Of a stretch of 14,620 nucleotides of DNA, positions 14,111 to 14,620 are shown in pieces. A program made the position numbers and the translations under genes. Source of the DNA: PALSA-660 sp036508075. GTDB taxonomy: Bacteria; Actinomycetota; Coriobacteriia; Anaerosomatales; PALSA-660. Location: contig DATCIA010000069.1 in NCBI GenBank assembly GCA_036508075.1, positions 1-14,620 on the forward strand, in the 5' to 3' direction. The notes below the pieces were generated by a model. That model was not told where the DNA came from and searched no databases. It was given only the letters and a program-made list of their open reading frames with translations. The stretch's first letter is position 1. Each line of letters starts with the position of its first letter.

Positions 14111-14494
14111 TCAGGTCCGCATCACCGAGATCAGGTGGGGGGCGCCTCGGGCGTCGGGGACGAACGCCGCGCGGCCCCGCCCCGCGAGAGGACCGATGCC
14201 GGGCACGCGGACCGCCGAAACCGAGACGGCGGCGTACTCGTGCACCGCCTGATCCGCGGTCGCCCTGAGCGGCTGGTGCTCCTGAGGGTACATGCACCCG
14301 GAGCGATGGACCGTCTGCCCGACAGGCATGGGGCACGCGGCAGACGCCGTGGGGCCGCACGTCGGGGTAGAGGCGGGCGCGCACATGGAGCCGGCACAGC
14401 ACGCGTCAGCCGTGCACGAGTACGCGAAAGCCGTGCCCGCCGACGTGGCGAACACGAGCGCAGCGATCGTGACGATGGTGACGAAGCGCTTCAT
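14111..14494 (-). CDS. Secreted small Cys-rich protein, unknown family
   Basis: A 127-residue protein starting at ATG 14494 just after a GGAGG site. A clear signal peptide (MKRF, hydrophobic core 5-19, then AGTAFA) probably ends near residue 24. The mature part begins with a cysteine cluster: C27, C32, C33, C38, C46, C54 and C67, mixed with Met37, Met56, Met68, His63 and His73. The C-terminal half (about 77-127) is free of cysteine and looks like one short beta-rich segment (VSVSAVRVPGIGPL). I do not recognise the family. Seven cysteines with Met and His in 41 residues, export, and its place at the head of the copper gene cluster suggest metal binding or redox work outside the membrane. It is separated from the TauE-type gene by about 140 bases containing a dyad, so it could be regulated or expressed at a different level. 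Confidence 0.8.
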   Translation of the reverse strand: MKRFVTIVTIAALVFATSAGTAFAYSCTADACCAGSMCAPASTPTCGPTASAACPMPVGQTVHRSGCMYPQEHQPLRATADQAVHEYAAVSVSAVRVPGIGPLAGRGRAAFVPDARGAPHLISVMRT

Positions 14495-14520
14495 ACCCCT
14501 CCAGATACGGTGTCCCGACG

Positions 14521-14526
14521 ACCATA
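14521..14526 (-). promoter_or_regulatory. Candidate -10 box for the Cys-rich protein gene
   Basis: TATGGT (in TTGTATGGT) on the minus strand would start a message about 20 bases before the ATG at 14494, just enough for the GGAGG site. The surrounding 50 bases are locally richer in A/T than the coding regions. No clear -35 is found at 17-20 bases, so an activator-dependent or weak promoter, or simple chance, remains possible. Confidence 0.3.
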
Positions 14527-14563
14527 CAACAAGCGCCGTGCCATTCTCTGGCTGGAACCGCCC

Positions 14564-14620
14564 CTAGCCCGCGTCCTTCGGTTGAACCGGGCACGTATCT
14601 GCACTTCCGTACTCGAGCGC
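14564..14620 (-). CDS. Possible 3' end of a gene running off the right edge
   Basis: The minus strand is open from the window edge to a TAG at 14564-14566, giving the last 18 residues ALEYGSADTCPVQPKDAG. The codon third positions are mostly G or C, as in real genes here, and the A/T-richer stretch after the stop fits an intergenic gap before the Cys-rich gene. The piece is too short to identify, and other frames are also open. Confidence 0.25.
   Translation of the reverse strand, partial: ALEYGSADTCPVQPKDAG

Noticed and set aside
14492..14514. Possible CsoR-type operator (ATACC, ten bases, GGTGT) at the Cys-rich gene start
   Set aside because: Only imperfect half-sites, overlapping the start codon and ribosome site; too weak to distinguish from chance.
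1..14620. CRISPR arrays, insertion sequences, rRNA or phage genes
   Set aside because: No regularly spaced direct repeats, transposase motifs, rRNA-like stretches or phage proteins were seen; the only repeats are the coding domain copies.

Overview
The window is high-GC and densely coded. It has actinobacterial traits: a PdtaS/PdtaR-type sensor kinase with an ANTAR regulator, GTG starts, a probable leaderless start, and a tRNA with an encoded CCA end. A Coriobacteriia-like or other deep-branching actinobacterium is plausible, but nothing here fixes the taxon.

Left part (1-2651, minus strand): a three-gene unit. It holds a soluble PdtaS-like histidine kinase, its PdtaR-like REC-ANTAR regulator, and the 5' part of a polytopic membrane protein that runs off the left edge. 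The membrane protein faintly resembles CcmC/CcsA heme-handling proteins. Diverging from the kinase is a plus-strand membrane protein with an HD-GYP domain in which two usual active-site residues are replaced. It is followed by a promoter, tRNA-Leu(CAA), and a roughly 30-codon remnant of a short-chain dehydrogenase gene just 3' of the tRNA.

Middle (4353-6622): a small HEAT-repeat protein (minus), an amidohydrolase-family purine deaminase that reads better as adenine than adenosine deaminase (plus), and a short class II aldolase (minus, convergent with the deaminase).

Right part (6704-14494, minus strand): the most interesting region. Five genes form a compact unit that reads as a copper-handling operon. 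In transcription order they are: a secreted Cys-rich small protein; a TauE/SafE (UreH_2-type) membrane protein fused to a cupredoxin-like domain and two more membrane helices; a membrane-anchored cupredoxin-like protein; a Cu+-type P1B-ATPase with three heavy-metal-associated domains; and an exported protein made of three tandem copies of a roughly 105-residue beta-rich domain (DUF7282-like). A strong intrinsic terminator closes the unit. Beyond it lie two more genes, each with one diverged copy of the same domain, as if the family had spread locally.

The working model, inferred from gene content, is that the ATPase exports Cu+ from the cytoplasm, the TauE-like protein and the two cupredoxins move or buffer copper at the membrane surface, and the Cys-rich and repeat-domain proteins act outside the membrane. 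No copper regulator gene is visible in the window. The last 57 bases may hold the 3' end of another minus-strand gene.
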